The notes beneath the pieces were generated by a model that had not been told where the DNA came from, made no database searches, and saw nothing but the letters and a program-made list of their open reading frames with translations. Of a stretch of 64,000 nucleotides of DNA, positions 41,692-51,069 are shown in pieces; position 1 is the first letter of the stretch; every line of letters starts with the position of its first letter. Position numbers and translations under genes: made by a program. The stretch is from Collinsella sp. AM18-10. GTDB taxonomy: Bacteria; Actinomycetota; Coriobacteriia; Coriobacteriales; Coriobacteriaceae. The stretch spans positions 156,232-220,231 of the forward strand of contig NZ_QRJO01000002.1 in the NCBI RefSeq assembly GCF_003471585.1. Direction: 5' to 3'.

Positions 41692-43707
41692 CTACATCAC
41701 CTCCGCGTGAGGGGTCAAACCATTTGCCTTGAGCACCTCGTCGGGGAGCTCGGAATAGAAGTGCTCGGTGCCGGGCACGCGCTTGAAGACCGGACGGGTG
41801 TCCAGGCCAATGCGCGGATGGCTCGAGCGGGGCGCGAAGCGATCGCCCTTGGGGAAATCGCGCGGGCTCGGAACGGCGCCGGGCACCTGGTGCAGACGGC
41901 CCGAACCGCTCTCGATGGACAGAACGGAGCCCAGAAGACCGCGGGTGTACTCGTGGATCGGGTTAGTGAGCAGCTCCTTGGTGGGCGCCTGCTCGATAAC
42001 CTGACCGGCGTACATAACCGTGATGTTATGGGCGACCTCGGCGACCAGCGCCAAGTCATGCGAGACGAAGATCATGGCAAAGCCGAGCTTGGCCTGAAGG
42101 TCGTTGAGCAGCTTGATGACCTGCTTCTGGACGGTAACGTCCAGAGCGGTCGTGGGCTCGTCGCAGATGACCAGCTTGGGGTCGCGGGTAAGGGCCATAG
42201 CGATCAGGACACGCTGACGCTGGCCACCGGAAAGCTCATGCGGGTAGCTCTCGAGCGTACGCTTGGGGTCGAGGCCCACGAGCTCCAGGAGTTCCTCGGC
42301 GCTGCGGGTGCCGCCGCGCTTGGTGAGCTGCTTCATCTGGGCAGAGATGAGCATGGAGGGGTTGAGCGAGGACAGGGCGTCCTGATAGACCATAGCGATA
42401 TCGGTACCGCGCAGGCCGAACCACTCCTTCTTGCTCATCTTGAGCAGGTCGCGGCCCTCCCAGAGGACCTCGCCGGAAAGGTGCTCGTCATCGTCGGTCA
42501 GGCCCATGATGGCCAGCGTGGTGATGGACTTACCGCAACCGGACTCGCCCACCAGGCCCATGGTCTGACCAGGACGGACGTCAAAGTTGACATGGTCGAC
42601 GACGTTGATATCGCCGTGATGCTCAAACTGAATGCAGAAGTCACGGACCGAGAGAATCGGTTCGACAGACTCGTCGGGCACATGGCGATCGTCACGCTTG
42701 AGCTCGACATCGCGCAGGGCGCCAAGGCGAGCGGAGAGGGACTGGGCCTGCTCCTTGTAGGCGCGAACGGGGTCGGAGACCAGCAGGTCGGCCTCGCGAC
42801 GCTTGGAGGAATCGGTCGGATCCAGGGCGGCGGAGGGAGCAGCGGCCATGGCGTCGGTAATGCCCTCGGAGAGGATGTTGAGCGCCAGGCAGGTGATCAT
42901 GATGGCCAGGCCCGGGAACAGCGCCTGCCACCAACGGCCGGCGAGCACGCCGCCGCGGGCGTCGGCGAGGATGTTGCCCCAGGTAGCGGTGGGCTCCTGG
43001 ATACCAGCGCCGATGAAGGTCAGCGAGGCCTCGAAGATGATGGCGTCGGCGACCAGGGTAACGGTGAAGACCATGATCGGGGCGATGCAGTTACGCAGAA
43101 CATGCTTGATCAAAATCCACGGAGCCTTGGCGCCGGAAACGATGACCGCGCGGACATAGTCCTCGCCGTACTCGGACACGATGTTGGCGCGCACGATACG
43201 GGCAATCTGCGGAGTGTACATAAAGCCGATGGCGAAGATGATCGACGGCACGGAGTTGCCCAGGATGGAGACGAAGACGGCCGCGAGGGCGATGCCCGGG
43301 ATGGACATGATGATGTCCAGGATACGCATGATCGTCTCGGAAACGGCCTTGCGCGAAACCGCCGCAAGGGCGCCCACGACCGAGCCGCAGACCAGAGCCA
43401 TGGCAGTGGCGCCAAAGCCGATGATCAGCGAGTAACGGCCACCGTAGAGCATACGCGACAGAATGTCGCGACCCTTATCGTCGGTACCGAAGATAAATCC
43501 GTTGCCGGGAGCCTGGCGAGCCGTAAAGATCTCGACCGGGCTATAGGGGGCAAGGAGGGGCGCCAGAATCGCGGTCAGGGCGACCAGCACCAGCACGACG
43601 GCGGCAATCTTGGAAGACAGCGTCATCTTCTTCCAGCCACCGAGCTTGAGCCCCTTGGAGGCAGCCTTCTCGAGCTGCTCGGTTTGCTTCTCTCGAATCT
43701 TTACCAT
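41692..43707 (-). CDS. Fused permease-ATPase of a SatC-type sialic acid ABC transporter
   Basis: 671 aa. Residues 25-290 are a DppC/OppC-type permease (FIFGTDDKGRDILSRMLYGGRYSL; EAA loop VRAVIVSGAKAPWILIKHVLRN). After a charged linker (about 290-350), residues 350-600 are an OppD-type ATPase (GESGCGKSITT, YQDALSSLNP, SGGQRQR, VICDEPTTALD, VSHDL). Such a fusion is the architecture known for SatC of Haemophilus ducreyi and SiaG of Corynebacterium glutamicum sialic acid importers. The Cys pattern normally closing OppD is replaced by GDRFAPRSSHPRIG. Confidence 0.88.
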   Translation of the reverse strand: MVKIREKQTEQLEKAASKGLKLGGWKKMTLSSKIAAVVLVLVALTAILAPLLAPYSPVEIFTARQAPGNGFIFGTDDKGRDILSRMLYGGRYSLIIGFGATAMALVCGSVVGALAAVSRKAVSETIMRILDIIMSIPGIALAAVFVSILGNSVPSIIFAIGFMYTPQIARIVRANIVSEYGEDYVRAVIVSGAKAPWILIKHVLRNCIAPIMVFTVTLVADAIIFEASLTFIGAGIQEPTATWGNILADARGGVLAGRWWQALFPGLAIMITCLALNILSEGITDAMAAAPSAALDPTDSSKRREADLLVSDPVRAYKEQAQSLSARLGALRDVELKRDDRHVPDESVEPILSVRDFCIQFEHHGDINVVDHVNFDVRPGQTMGLVGESGCGKSITTLAIMGLTDDDEHLSGEVLWEGRDLLKMSKKEWFGLRGTDIAMVYQDALSSLNPSMLISAQMKQLTKRGGTRSAEELLELVGLDPKRTLESYPHELSGGQRQRVLIAMALTRDPKLVICDEPTTALDVTVQKQVIKLLNDLQAKLGFAMIFVSHDLALVAEVAHNITVMYAGQVIEQAPTKELLTNPIHEYTRGLLGSVLSIESGSGRLHQVPGAVPSPRDFPKGDRFAPRSSHPRIGLDTRPVFKRVPGTEHFYSELPDEVLKANGLTPHAEVM

Positions 43708-43710
43708 AAT

Positions 43711-44667
43711 CTACACCGTCCTGATGCGCGGGTTGATGAGCAGGTAGAGCATGTCAACCACGATGTTGATGATGATGAAGGCAAGAGCAACGACGATGAC
43801 GACGCCCTGAACCAGGTTCGCCTCGTTGCCCTGAACGCCCTGCAGGATCGCGGTGCCCATGCCGGGGAGGTTGAAGATAACCTCGATGACGACGGCGCCG
43901 CCCATGAGGTAGCCGATCTTAAGACCGAGGGTGGTGACCGGGGTGATCAGCGCATTGCGAAGTACGTTGATGCCGACGACGACCTTCTCGGGAACGCCGG
44001 CGCCGCGAGCCATACGGACATAGTCCTTGTCGAGCTCCTCGACCATGGCGGTACGCACGATACGAGTCATCTGGCCCGTCAGCGGAAATGCCAAGGCGAT
44101 GGCGGGCATGATCATACGTCCCAGATAGCCAACCGGATTCGTGGTGAAGTGAGGCAGAGCACCCGATGCCGGAAGCACCTTAAGGTAGGAAGAGAACAGC
44201 AGGATCAACAGAACGGCAAGCCAGAACGACGGGGTTGCCAAGCCGGCGATGGAAAAGACGCGGATCACTTGATCCGGCCATTTGTCGCGATACAGTGCCG
44301 CGATGACGCCGAGTAAAAACGAAACGACCGCACCGATGGCAAGGCCGATGAAGGTCAGCTGCATCGTGACGGGCAGGGCCGTGGAGATGCGCTTGGCAAC
44401 GGAGTTGCGAGCAGCACCATAGGTGCCCATGTCGCCATGGATCAAATCGCCCATATAGCGCACGTAGCGCACGGGCCAGGGGTCGTCCAGACCATACTTC
44501 TCATGGTACTCGGCAACCGCCTCGGGCGAGGCACCGTCACCCAACGCCGTGTAGGCGGGGTCGGTCTTGGAGAACGACATAAGGAAGAACACCAGGACGG
44601 TGACGCCCAATGCCATGATCGGCAGCGCCACAAGACGCCTTCCAATCAAACGTAGCAAGTTGTTCAC
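43711..44667 (-). CDS. Sialic acid ABC transporter permease, SatB-like
   Basis: 318 aa DppB/OppB-type permease with six helices: RLIGRRLVALPIMALGVTVLVF at the start, EAA loop RMARGAGVPEKVVVGINVLRNA. GTG 44667 has AAAGGGGAG a few bases upstream, better than the in-frame ATG at 44700. It lies 3 bases before the fusion gene. Confidence 0.86.
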   Translation of the reverse strand: MNNLLRLIGRRLVALPIMALGVTVLVFFLMSFSKTDPAYTALGDGASPEAVAEYHEKYGLDDPWPVRYVRYMGDLIHGDMGTYGAARNSVAKRISTALPVTMQLTFIGLAIGAVVSFLLGVIAALYRDKWPDQVIRVFSIAGLATPSFWLAVLLILLFSSYLKVLPASGALPHFTTNPVGYLGRMIMPAIALAFPLTGQMTRIVRTAMVEELDKDYVRMARGAGVPEKVVVGINVLRNALITPVTTLGLKIGYLMGGAVVIEVIFNLPGMGTAILQGVQGNEANLVQGVVIVVALAFIIINIVVDMLYLLINPRIRTV

Positions 44668-44729
44668 GTTCTCTCCCCTTTCTTTTGTCGGTAGGACCAA
44701 CTGGTATATGAGTACGGATACTCATTACA

Positions 44730-44761
44730 AGACCCGAGCGACATCGTTGCCGCCCGGGTCT
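44730..44761. terminator. Intra-operon hairpin between satA and satB
   Basis: AGACCCG/CGGGTCT encloses a GCGAC/GTTGC-like pair. A small GAGTA-N4-TACTC hairpin lies beside it (44710-44723). The position after the binding-protein gene fits differential expression. Confidence 0.65.
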
Positions 44762-44824
44762 TTGTTTCAACTATGAGGATACGGTCCCAACGACCGACAT
44801 CCTGCATACAGACTCAAGCGAGTC

Positions 44825-46438
44825 TTACGCCTTGACGGTCGCAACGCCCCTGAAGGACATGCTCGTCGTGCCGATGCCCTTGAAGCCATCGAGGGCCTCG
44901 CCGTTGGGCGCAGTGGACGGATCGTCCCAGGAAGCGGAGACGGTCTTGACGTGGACAACGGGGTACAGAACGGCGTTGTCGGCAATGATGTCGAAGCACT
45001 CGTTCCACTTCTTCTGCTGCTCGTCGCCCTCGGCGGCAAGAGCCTCGTCCATGAGACTGTGGAGCTTCTGCCACTCAGCGGACTCCTTCCACGGGCAACG
45101 GGTCTGCATCCAGACGTTGTCGCCGTACCACCAGTTGAGCAGCAGGTCGGGGTCGGCGCCGAAGCAGGAAGGATCGCCAGGGGCAAGGAGGATATCGTAG
45201 GCCTCGCCGCCGTCGATGGCAGCGTAGGTGGCCGGCGAGGTATCGGTCTGGATGGTCACATCGAAGCCGAGAGCGTCGAGGTCGTTCTTGACCTGGGCGG
45301 CCATGCCCTTAATCTGCTCGTTGTCGGTGGTGCGCAGGGTGATGGCACCCGGGGTGATGCCAGACTCCTCGATGAGCTTCTTAGCCTTCTTGGCGTCGGT
45401 CTTGTACACCGTGGAAGCCTCATGATAGTTGGTGAAGCTCTTGGGCAGGTAGCAGCTGGCAGCGGTGGCAAGGCCGGCGAAGGTGTTGCTGACCATCTTC
45501 TCGGTGTCGAGCGCATACATGACAGCCTGACGGACCTTGACGTTGTTCCAAGGCTCCTTGGCGACGTTGAACATGATGAAGCGGGTGCCGAAACCCTGAA
45601 CGTTATCGATCTTGCAGCCGGCGCTCTCGAGCTGGTCGACGGCGTCAGCGGTAACGAGCTCCATAACGAGCGTGGAGCCCTCCTGCTGAGCGGTAACGCG
45701 AGCGGTGGGGTCGGTCAGGATGCTGTACTGGATCTTCTTATCCTCGGCAGCATACTCACCGTTGTACTCGGGGTTGGGAACCAGGGTGATCTCGGTATCG
45801 GAGATAGAGTCGTACATCCAGGGGCCGGAGCCGATCGGCTGCTTGGCGCGATCCTCCTCGGTCTGGGTGGCCGGGGTAACGCGGACGATGGCCAGACGAT
45901 CCTTGAGCAGGGAGAAGTTGGGGACCTTGGTCTTGACCGTCACGGTGCTGGCGTCCTTGGCCTCGATGGACTCGAAGGGCTGGAAGAACGGAGCATAGGT
46001 AGCGGAAGCGGCGCAAGCGGTGTAGGAGGCAACGACATCGTCAGCGGTGACCTCGGTGCCATCGGAAAACTTGGCGCCCTTGCGGATGGTGACCTCGAAA
46101 GTGGTGTCGTCCACAGACTTGGGATCGTCGGTGGCGAGCTCGTTGAAGGTGCTGTAGTCGTGGTAATCGATGCCGTAGAGGCCCTCGACGACGTGCCAGT
46201 TAGCACCCAGGCCCACAGCGGAGCCGGTGCTGGCGGGATCGAAGCTGGACGGAGCGTAAGCGGAACCAGCGGTGATCACGCCGCCGCCACGGTTGGCGGA
46301 ATCGGTGGAACCGGAAGCGGAACCCTCGTCGCTAGAGCTGCCACCGCAGCCGGTGAGACCAAGCCCTGCGACAGCAGCGACGCTGCCGGTGAGGCCGAGG
46401 AACGAACGCCTGGACATACCCTTGTTGATGATGGCCAT
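44825..46438 (-). CDS. Sialic acid-binding lipoprotein, SatA-like
   Basis: 537 aa, SBP family 5. The signal is SRRSFLGLTGSVAAVAGLGLTGC: twin Arg and a lipobox with Cys about residue 31, so a Tat-type lipoprotein on the outer membrane face. KGAKFSDGTEVTADDVV and the later fold fit SBP_5. AGGAG precedes ATG 46438. First gene of the sat-nan operon; peptides or nickel remain possible substrates, but the operon points to sialic acid. Confidence 0.86.
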   Translation of the reverse strand: MAIINKGMSRRSFLGLTGSVAAVAGLGLTGCGGSSSDEGSASGSTDSANRGGGVITAGSAYAPSSFDPASTGSAVGLGANWHVVEGLYGIDYHDYSTFNELATDDPKSVDDTTFEVTIRKGAKFSDGTEVTADDVVASYTACAASATYAPFFQPFESIEAKDASTVTVKTKVPNFSLLKDRLAIVRVTPATQTEEDRAKQPIGSGPWMYDSISDTEITLVPNPEYNGEYAAEDKKIQYSILTDPTARVTAQQEGSTLVMELVTADAVDQLESAGCKIDNVQGFGTRFIMFNVAKEPWNNVKVRQAVMYALDTEKMVSNTFAGLATAASCYLPKSFTNYHEASTVYKTDAKKAKKLIEESGITPGAITLRTTDNEQIKGMAAQVKNDLDALGFDVTIQTDTSPATYAAIDGGEAYDILLAPGDPSCFGADPDLLLNWWYGDNVWMQTRCPWKESAEWQKLHSLMDEALAAEGDEQQKKWNECFDIIADNAVLYPVVHVKTVSASWDDPSTAPNGEALDGFKGIGTTSMSFRGVATVKA

Positions 46439-46507
46439 GTCTTCTCCTATCAATAGAGAATCTTACCCGGGAGCGCCTAGACGTGCCCCCGCGCAACTTG
46501 CGGACGA

Positions 46508-46535
46508 TATATACCTTACCTACCGACTAACCCAA
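46508..46535 (-). promoter_or_regulatory. Candidate sat-nan promoter
   Basis: Minus-strand -35 TTGGGT (46530-46535), 16-base spacer, -10 TATATA (46508-46513). The -35 match is weak. Confidence 0.4.
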
Positions 46536-46574
46536 CTGAGGTGCCGCGCTCGGCGACCGATACATACATACGCT

Positions 46575-46597
46575 TGAACGGTATTTACTACCGTTCA
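46575..46597. promoter_or_regulatory. Probable operator of the sat-nan locus
   Basis: TGAACGGTA-TTTAC-TACCGTTCA is a perfect 9-bp dyad upstream of satA, suitable for a dimeric repressor or activator. No regulator gene lies in the locus. Confidence 0.6.
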
Positions 46598-46803
46598 CCG
46601 AATTCATTGACAAACGATTCGCCAGACAGTATGTATCGACGAGGTGAGATATCAGTCTTCGTCAACCCGCTGGATAGCAGGGTTGTTCACCATGGCTAGT
46701 CAAACGTTTTAGCGTTAATTAAACCCGAAATCGGCTGGTAATCGCCGTGAAATAAATGATTGAAAATCACGCAATCATGTATATCAGTTGTTTAGAGGCG
46801 TGT

Positions 46804-48750
46804 TTAGTTTTCGGATTGCTTTGCCGCCGCCTCGGCGCGCTCGGCATTCCATGCAACGAGCGCCTCGTGAACCGCTTTGGCGACATCGGCAGGAACGCCT
46901 CGAACTTCCGCGATCTCTTGCTCGCTCGCCGCGCGCAAACGCTTCATCGAGCCAAAATGGCGCATAAGGGCACGTTTTCTGGTGGGTCCCACGCCTGGAA
47001 CGTCATCGAGTACCGAAACCGTCATGGCTTTATCGCGCAATTCGCGATGGAACGTGATGGCAAAACGGTGCGATTCATCGCGCACCTGTTTAATTAGATA
47101 GAGCGACGCGGACCCGGTCGGCAGCACGACTGGAGTCTCGTCCCAAGGCACGAAAACCTCCTCATCGGCCTTTGCCAAGCCACAAACTGGTATATCGAGC
47201 CCAAGAGCCTCAAGTTGCTTGATCGCAGCGGTCAATTGCGGCTTACCGCCATCGACAACGAGCAAATCGGGGCGCGAGCCAAAGCGCTCGTCGGCCATAC
47301 GCTCGGGAGCATAACGTCGTCCCAAAACCTCGGACATCGACACGAAGTCGTTTGCCTCGTCCAATTCGGCCTGAATTTTAAAACGACGATACTGACTCTT
47401 GTCGGCGCGCCCGTTGGTAAACACCACCATCGAGGCGACCGTAAAGGTGCCATGCAGTGTAGAGATATCGAAGCACTCGATACGCAACGGCGGCGATGGC
47501 AGCGCCAACGCACTTTCGAGCTCCAGGAGCGCTTGATTGGTGCGGTCGTCAGCGTACCCCGTTCGCATCATGTAGCGCATGAGGGCATGGCGCGCATTTT
47601 TGGATGCCATATCGAGCAGACGGTGCTTTTCGCCACGCTGCGGCCTATGGAGATGGCAGGAACGCTCACGCTTGCCCGCAAGCCACTCCCCCAGCGCCTC
47701 CGCATCCTCAAGCTCGACGGAAAGGTTGACCTCAGCTGGAATATCAGCCGTCTCGTCGTAATAGCGCTTAAGAAAGCCCGACTGGAGCTCTTCCTCGTCA
47801 GCATCAAGACCCTTGTCGAGAATGAACTCGCAGGTGCGAACTGTTCGGCCCTCGCGAACGACGAAGACACAAGCGGCGGAGATGGTCTCCTCGCGATAGA
47901 AACCGATGACATCTATATCGACACTGGAGGGAAAAACGACTTGCTGACGATCGTCCAGACCCCTGATGACCTCCAAACGACGTTTGACGCGTGCCGCGCG
48001 CTCAAAGTCGAGCGCCTCAGCGGCATCCGTCATCTCGGAGGTCAGCTCATCGACGACATCCTTGCGATGGCCCGACAAAAAGCGCTCGACACGCTTGACG
48101 TTCTTGGCATAGTCTGCCGGGGAAATCGCGCCGACACACGCACCCGGGCCGCGCCCGACATGGTAGTCAAAGCAGGGGCGCCCGTTTTGCGCGCAAATCA
48201 TATTGACGATGTCTTCCTCGCCCTTGTGGGACTCGACGATACGGCGACAACGACGCCACTCCGCACAGGATGCGGAGCAGATGGGGATAACCTTGCGCAG
48301 CGTATCTATCGTCTCACGTGCCGCGCGGCTATCGGTATAAGGTCCAAAATAGCGCGTTCCCGGCTTATGACGCTCACGCGTGTATTTGATAGCGGGATAC
48401 AGGTCGCCCTTTGTAATGGCGATAAAGGGGTAGCTCTTGTCATCCTTGAGGTCGACGTTAAAGTACGGATGGTACTGACCAATCAAATTGCGCTCGAGCA
48501 CCAACGCCTCGTGCTCGGTCTCCACCACGATATAGTCAAAGCTCGCCACCAGCTGCATCATAAGCGGGATCTTCTGGCGCTCGTCCTGCAGCGTCACGTA
48601 CTGACGCATACGAGCGCGCAGGTTTTTCGCCTTGCCCACGTAGATGACATCGCCCTTGGCGTCTTTCCAAAGGTAGCAGCCGGGCTGCGTGGGAACGCGC
48701 GAAACCTGCTCGGCAAGCGTTGGAATGTTGTCGTGACCGGCCACGCGCAC
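46804..48750 (-). CDS. uvrC: Excinuclease ABC subunit C
   Basis: 648 aa, making both incisions in nucleotide excision repair. GIY-YIG domain at the N-terminus (PGCYLWKDAKGDVIYVGKAKNLRARM), UvrB-interaction motif (ALDFERAARVKRRLEVI), RNase H-like domain with FDISTLHGTFTVASMVVF and VVDGGKPQLTAA, and a C-terminal HhH region (LDDVPGVGPTRKRALMRHFGS). The start is GTG at 48750, immediately after the murJ stop, so translation is coupled. Confidence 0.97.
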   Translation of the reverse strand: MRVAGHDNIPTLAEQVSRVPTQPGCYLWKDAKGDVIYVGKAKNLRARMRQYVTLQDERQKIPLMMQLVASFDYIVVETEHEALVLERNLIGQYHPYFNVDLKDDKSYPFIAITKGDLYPAIKYTRERHKPGTRYFGPYTDSRAARETIDTLRKVIPICSASCAEWRRCRRIVESHKGEEDIVNMICAQNGRPCFDYHVGRGPGACVGAISPADYAKNVKRVERFLSGHRKDVVDELTSEMTDAAEALDFERAARVKRRLEVIRGLDDRQQVVFPSSVDIDVIGFYREETISAACVFVVREGRTVRTCEFILDKGLDADEEELQSGFLKRYYDETADIPAEVNLSVELEDAEALGEWLAGKRERSCHLHRPQRGEKHRLLDMASKNARHALMRYMMRTGYADDRTNQALLELESALALPSPPLRIECFDISTLHGTFTVASMVVFTNGRADKSQYRRFKIQAELDEANDFVSMSEVLGRRYAPERMADERFGSRPDLLVVDGGKPQLTAAIKQLEALGLDIPVCGLAKADEEVFVPWDETPVVLPTGSASLYLIKQVRDESHRFAITFHRELRDKAMTVSVLDDVPGVGPTRKRALMRHFGSMKRLRAASEQEIAEVRGVPADVAKAVHEALVAWNAERAEAAAKQSEN

Positions 48751-50433
48751 CTACTTGCGACGAAGCAGCGCCGAGACCTCGGGCATCTTAAGGATGACGG
48801 CAAGGCCAAAGGTAACAGCAAGCGAGACGACACCCGCAACGCAAACGTAGCCAAGAGTAATCAGAATCGAGCCGCCAAGTGCCCCGACAAAGTGCTCAAG
48901 CGCCCACATGACGCCGGCGCCTGCGGCAGCACCCAGGCCACCGAGCAAAAGGCCAAAGAAACCGCCATGCAGGATGGATTTAACCTGAAGACCACGCAGG
49001 CGGCGACGCAGCCACCACAGCGAGCAACCGACCAAGATCACGTAGTCGACGACATACGAAAGCGCGATTGCCGGCATACCGAAGCCCAGCACAACGCCAA
49101 ACAGCAGAACCGAGCCGGCCTGGCCGATGGCGGAATACAGACAATAGCGGCTATAGGGCTTCATGTCGAGCAAGGCAGAGAAGCTCTTCTGCATCAGCAC
49201 GACCACGCCGTAGAGCGGCAGGGAAAGTGCCAGGTAGATAAGGAACTCCGACACCAGCGCCACACCGGACTCATCGAACTTGCCAGCGCAGTAGATCATG
49301 TTGAGCGGACGCGCGAAGACAATCAGGTACAGCGCGAATGGAATCAGGAAGAACAGCATCTGGGCGACGCCACGCGAAATGCCCGTGCGGACGCTGTCGT
49401 AATCCTTCTCCTGTGCGTCGTGAGAGAGCTCGGTATAGAGCGCCGTCGAAAGCGAGGCGGCAATCAGCGCGTAGGGCAGCGTGTACCACAGGCGCGCATA
49501 GGCGATGACGGAAGGACCAGTCTCGGGCTGGACCACCAGCGCAGCAGCGTTGGTGATAGAAGTCGAGACAAACATGCACACCGTGGCGAGCAGCGTCGGG
49601 ATACCGAGCGCAATCGTCTGGCGCAGTGCGGGGTCCTTAAAGTCGATATGGATATGGGGATGCACGCCGTGCTTGCCAAGCGCGGGGATCTGACATGCCA
49701 TCTGAACAAAGACACCGAGGGTCGTACCGGCCGCAATCAAGATGATGCCGGCACGTTCGCCAAACTGTGCGGACACGGGCGCAAAGCCCATAAAGCTCGC
49801 AATGACGATCACATTGTTGAGGACCGGGGCAAACGTCGACCAGAAGTAGTCGCGGTGTGCGTTGAGAACGCCCGAGAACACCGAGCCCAAACCATAAAAC
49901 AGAATCTGGATGGCGAAGAAACGGAACATGAACGCAGCGGTATCCATGCTGCCGCCGTCACCCGAAAGGAACGATTGCGTCCAAATAAAGCCCGGAGCGA
50001 ACACGGTCCCCAGCAACGAAATGCCACCCAGCACCAATAGCAGAATACCGAGCAGGTTGCCCACGTACTCGTTAGAGGCCTCGCGACCCTGCTCACGCCT
50101 CACGCCCATATACACGGGCAAAAACGCCGTCACGAGCATGCCGCCCATCACGAGTTCGTAGAGCATATTGGGCAGGTTGTTGGCGACCTGATAGGAAGAC
50201 GAGAGCAGCGACATGCCGATAGCGGCCGCCATTGCCCACGTGCGGATAAAACCGGTGACGCGAGACACGATGGTCAGGATGGTCATAAGCCCGGCGGAAC
50301 GACCAACCGTGGAGTAGTCCGACGAGCCCATGTCGTCAGTGTCGTCTCGCGACGAAGAAGCTTCGGATGAGGGTGTCTGAGGCGCAGATTCTTTTGCAAA
50401 ATAAGCTCCGCACTTCAATTCTTCCTGCGGCAT
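48751..50433 (-). CDS. murJ: Lipid II flippase MurJ
   Basis: 560 aa MOP-superfamily membrane protein with about 14 helices; moves lipid II across the membrane. Residues 1-38 are polar (Ser/Asp-rich). GLMTILTIVSRVTGFIRTWAMA opens the first helices, and ALNAHRDYFWSTFAPVLNN matches the family block (VLNAHRRF...P). ATG 50433 follows the ybaK stop by 3 bases. Confidence 0.93.
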   Translation of the reverse strand: MPQEELKCGAYFAKESAPQTPSSEASSSRDDTDDMGSSDYSTVGRSAGLMTILTIVSRVTGFIRTWAMAAAIGMSLLSSSYQVANNLPNMLYELVMGGMLVTAFLPVYMGVRREQGREASNEYVGNLLGILLLVLGGISLLGTVFAPGFIWTQSFLSGDGGSMDTAAFMFRFFAIQILFYGLGSVFSGVLNAHRDYFWSTFAPVLNNVIVIASFMGFAPVSAQFGERAGIILIAAGTTLGVFVQMACQIPALGKHGVHPHIHIDFKDPALRQTIALGIPTLLATVCMFVSTSITNAAALVVQPETGPSVIAYARLWYTLPYALIAASLSTALYTELSHDAQEKDYDSVRTGISRGVAQMLFFLIPFALYLIVFARPLNMIYCAGKFDESGVALVSEFLIYLALSLPLYGVVVLMQKSFSALLDMKPYSRYCLYSAIGQAGSVLLFGVVLGFGMPAIALSYVVDYVILVGCSLWWLRRRLRGLQVKSILHGGFFGLLLGGLGAAAGAGVMWALEHFVGALGGSILITLGYVCVAGVVSLAVTFGLAVILKMPEVSALLRRK

Positions 50434-50436
50434 CGC

Positions 50437-50937
50437 TCAGTCCTCTCTCGTAATCGGGGCGACCGTCGCCCCGCAAAATGCAATTAAATCATCGGGTGCA
50501 AGCTCAAGCTGATAACCACGCTTGCCTCCCGAAATAAAAATGGTATCCCAAAGGACACATGTCTCATCAATGAGCGTCCGGTAGCGTTTTTTCATACCGA
50601 CCGGACTGCAGCCGCCGCGAACGTAGCCAGTCGCCGCAAGCAAATCCTTCACATGCATCATGGCCAAGGACTTCTCCCCCGCGGCACGCGCGGCGGACTT
50701 TAGATCGAGCTCGTCGGCAACAGGGATGCAGCACACGACGTGGTCGTTGGACGGCGTCACGCAGACCAAGGTCTTAAATCCTTGTCCGGGCTCCTCGCCA
50801 AGCTGCTCCGAAATCGCGACCCCCAGGCCCGCCGACTCATCACCATCGTCTTCGTACGTATGTAGAACATAGGAAATGCCGGCGCTTTCCAGCTCGCGCA
50901 TCGCATTGGTTTTTGGCGTCTTTACAGCCTTTGCCAT
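50437..50937 (-). CDS. ybaK: Cys-tRNA(Pro) deacylase, YbaK/EbsC family
   Basis: 166 aa trans-editing protein that hydrolyses Cys mischarged on tRNA-Pro. TNAMRELESAGISYVLHTY at the start, KTLVCVTPSNDHVVCCIPVADELD with the conserved Lys, and GYVRGGCSPVGMKKRYRTLIDE, which is the YbaK signature. ATG 50937 with AAAGG seven bases upstream is used. Confidence 0.93.
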   Translation of the reverse strand: MAKAVKTPKTNAMRELESAGISYVLHTYEDDGDESAGLGVAISEQLGEEPGQGFKTLVCVTPSNDHVVCCIPVADELDLKSAARAAGEKSLAMMHVKDLLAATGYVRGGCSPVGMKKRYRTLIDETCVLWDTIFISGGKRGYQLELAPDDLIAFCGATVAPITRED

Positions 50938-51018
50938 GGCATATCCTTTCCCTCGCATTCGGACGCAAGGATTAAGTATATGTCCAATTCGGCTGCATAC
51001 GTCACTTCGACACAGCAA

Positions 51019-51049
51019 GCGCCATCGAATCACAAGGAGTCGATGGCGC
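51019..51049. terminator. Hairpin after uvrA
   Basis: GCGCCATCGA/TCGATGGCGC is a perfect 10-bp stem just past the ybaK promoter side and before the uvrA stop region at 51070, so it precedes uvrA's end on the plus strand and follows it on the minus strand. No clear T run. Confidence 0.65.
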
Positions 51050-51069
51050 CCATAAACTGAATCGCCTAT

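Larger units (their letters stand above)
46439..46803. other. Regulatory region of the sat-nan locus
   Basis: No gene is seen in these 365 bases. They hold a probable operator (46575-46597), an outer inverted repeat CGATACATAC/GTATGTATCG (near 46557-46566 and 46628-46637), a weak promoter, and AAACGTTT (46702-46709), similar to the gap palindrome core. Confidence 0.6.

Noticed and set aside
40642..44316. Very long open frame on the plus strand (over 1200 codons) antisense to the sat genes
   Set aside because: It mirrors codon bias of the minus-strand transporter genes, has no RBS or recognisable domain, and the minus-strand proteins are unambiguous.
47215..50040. Long plus-strand frame opposite uvrC and murJ
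   Set aside because: Crosses two real genes on the other strand and encodes low-information basic sequence.
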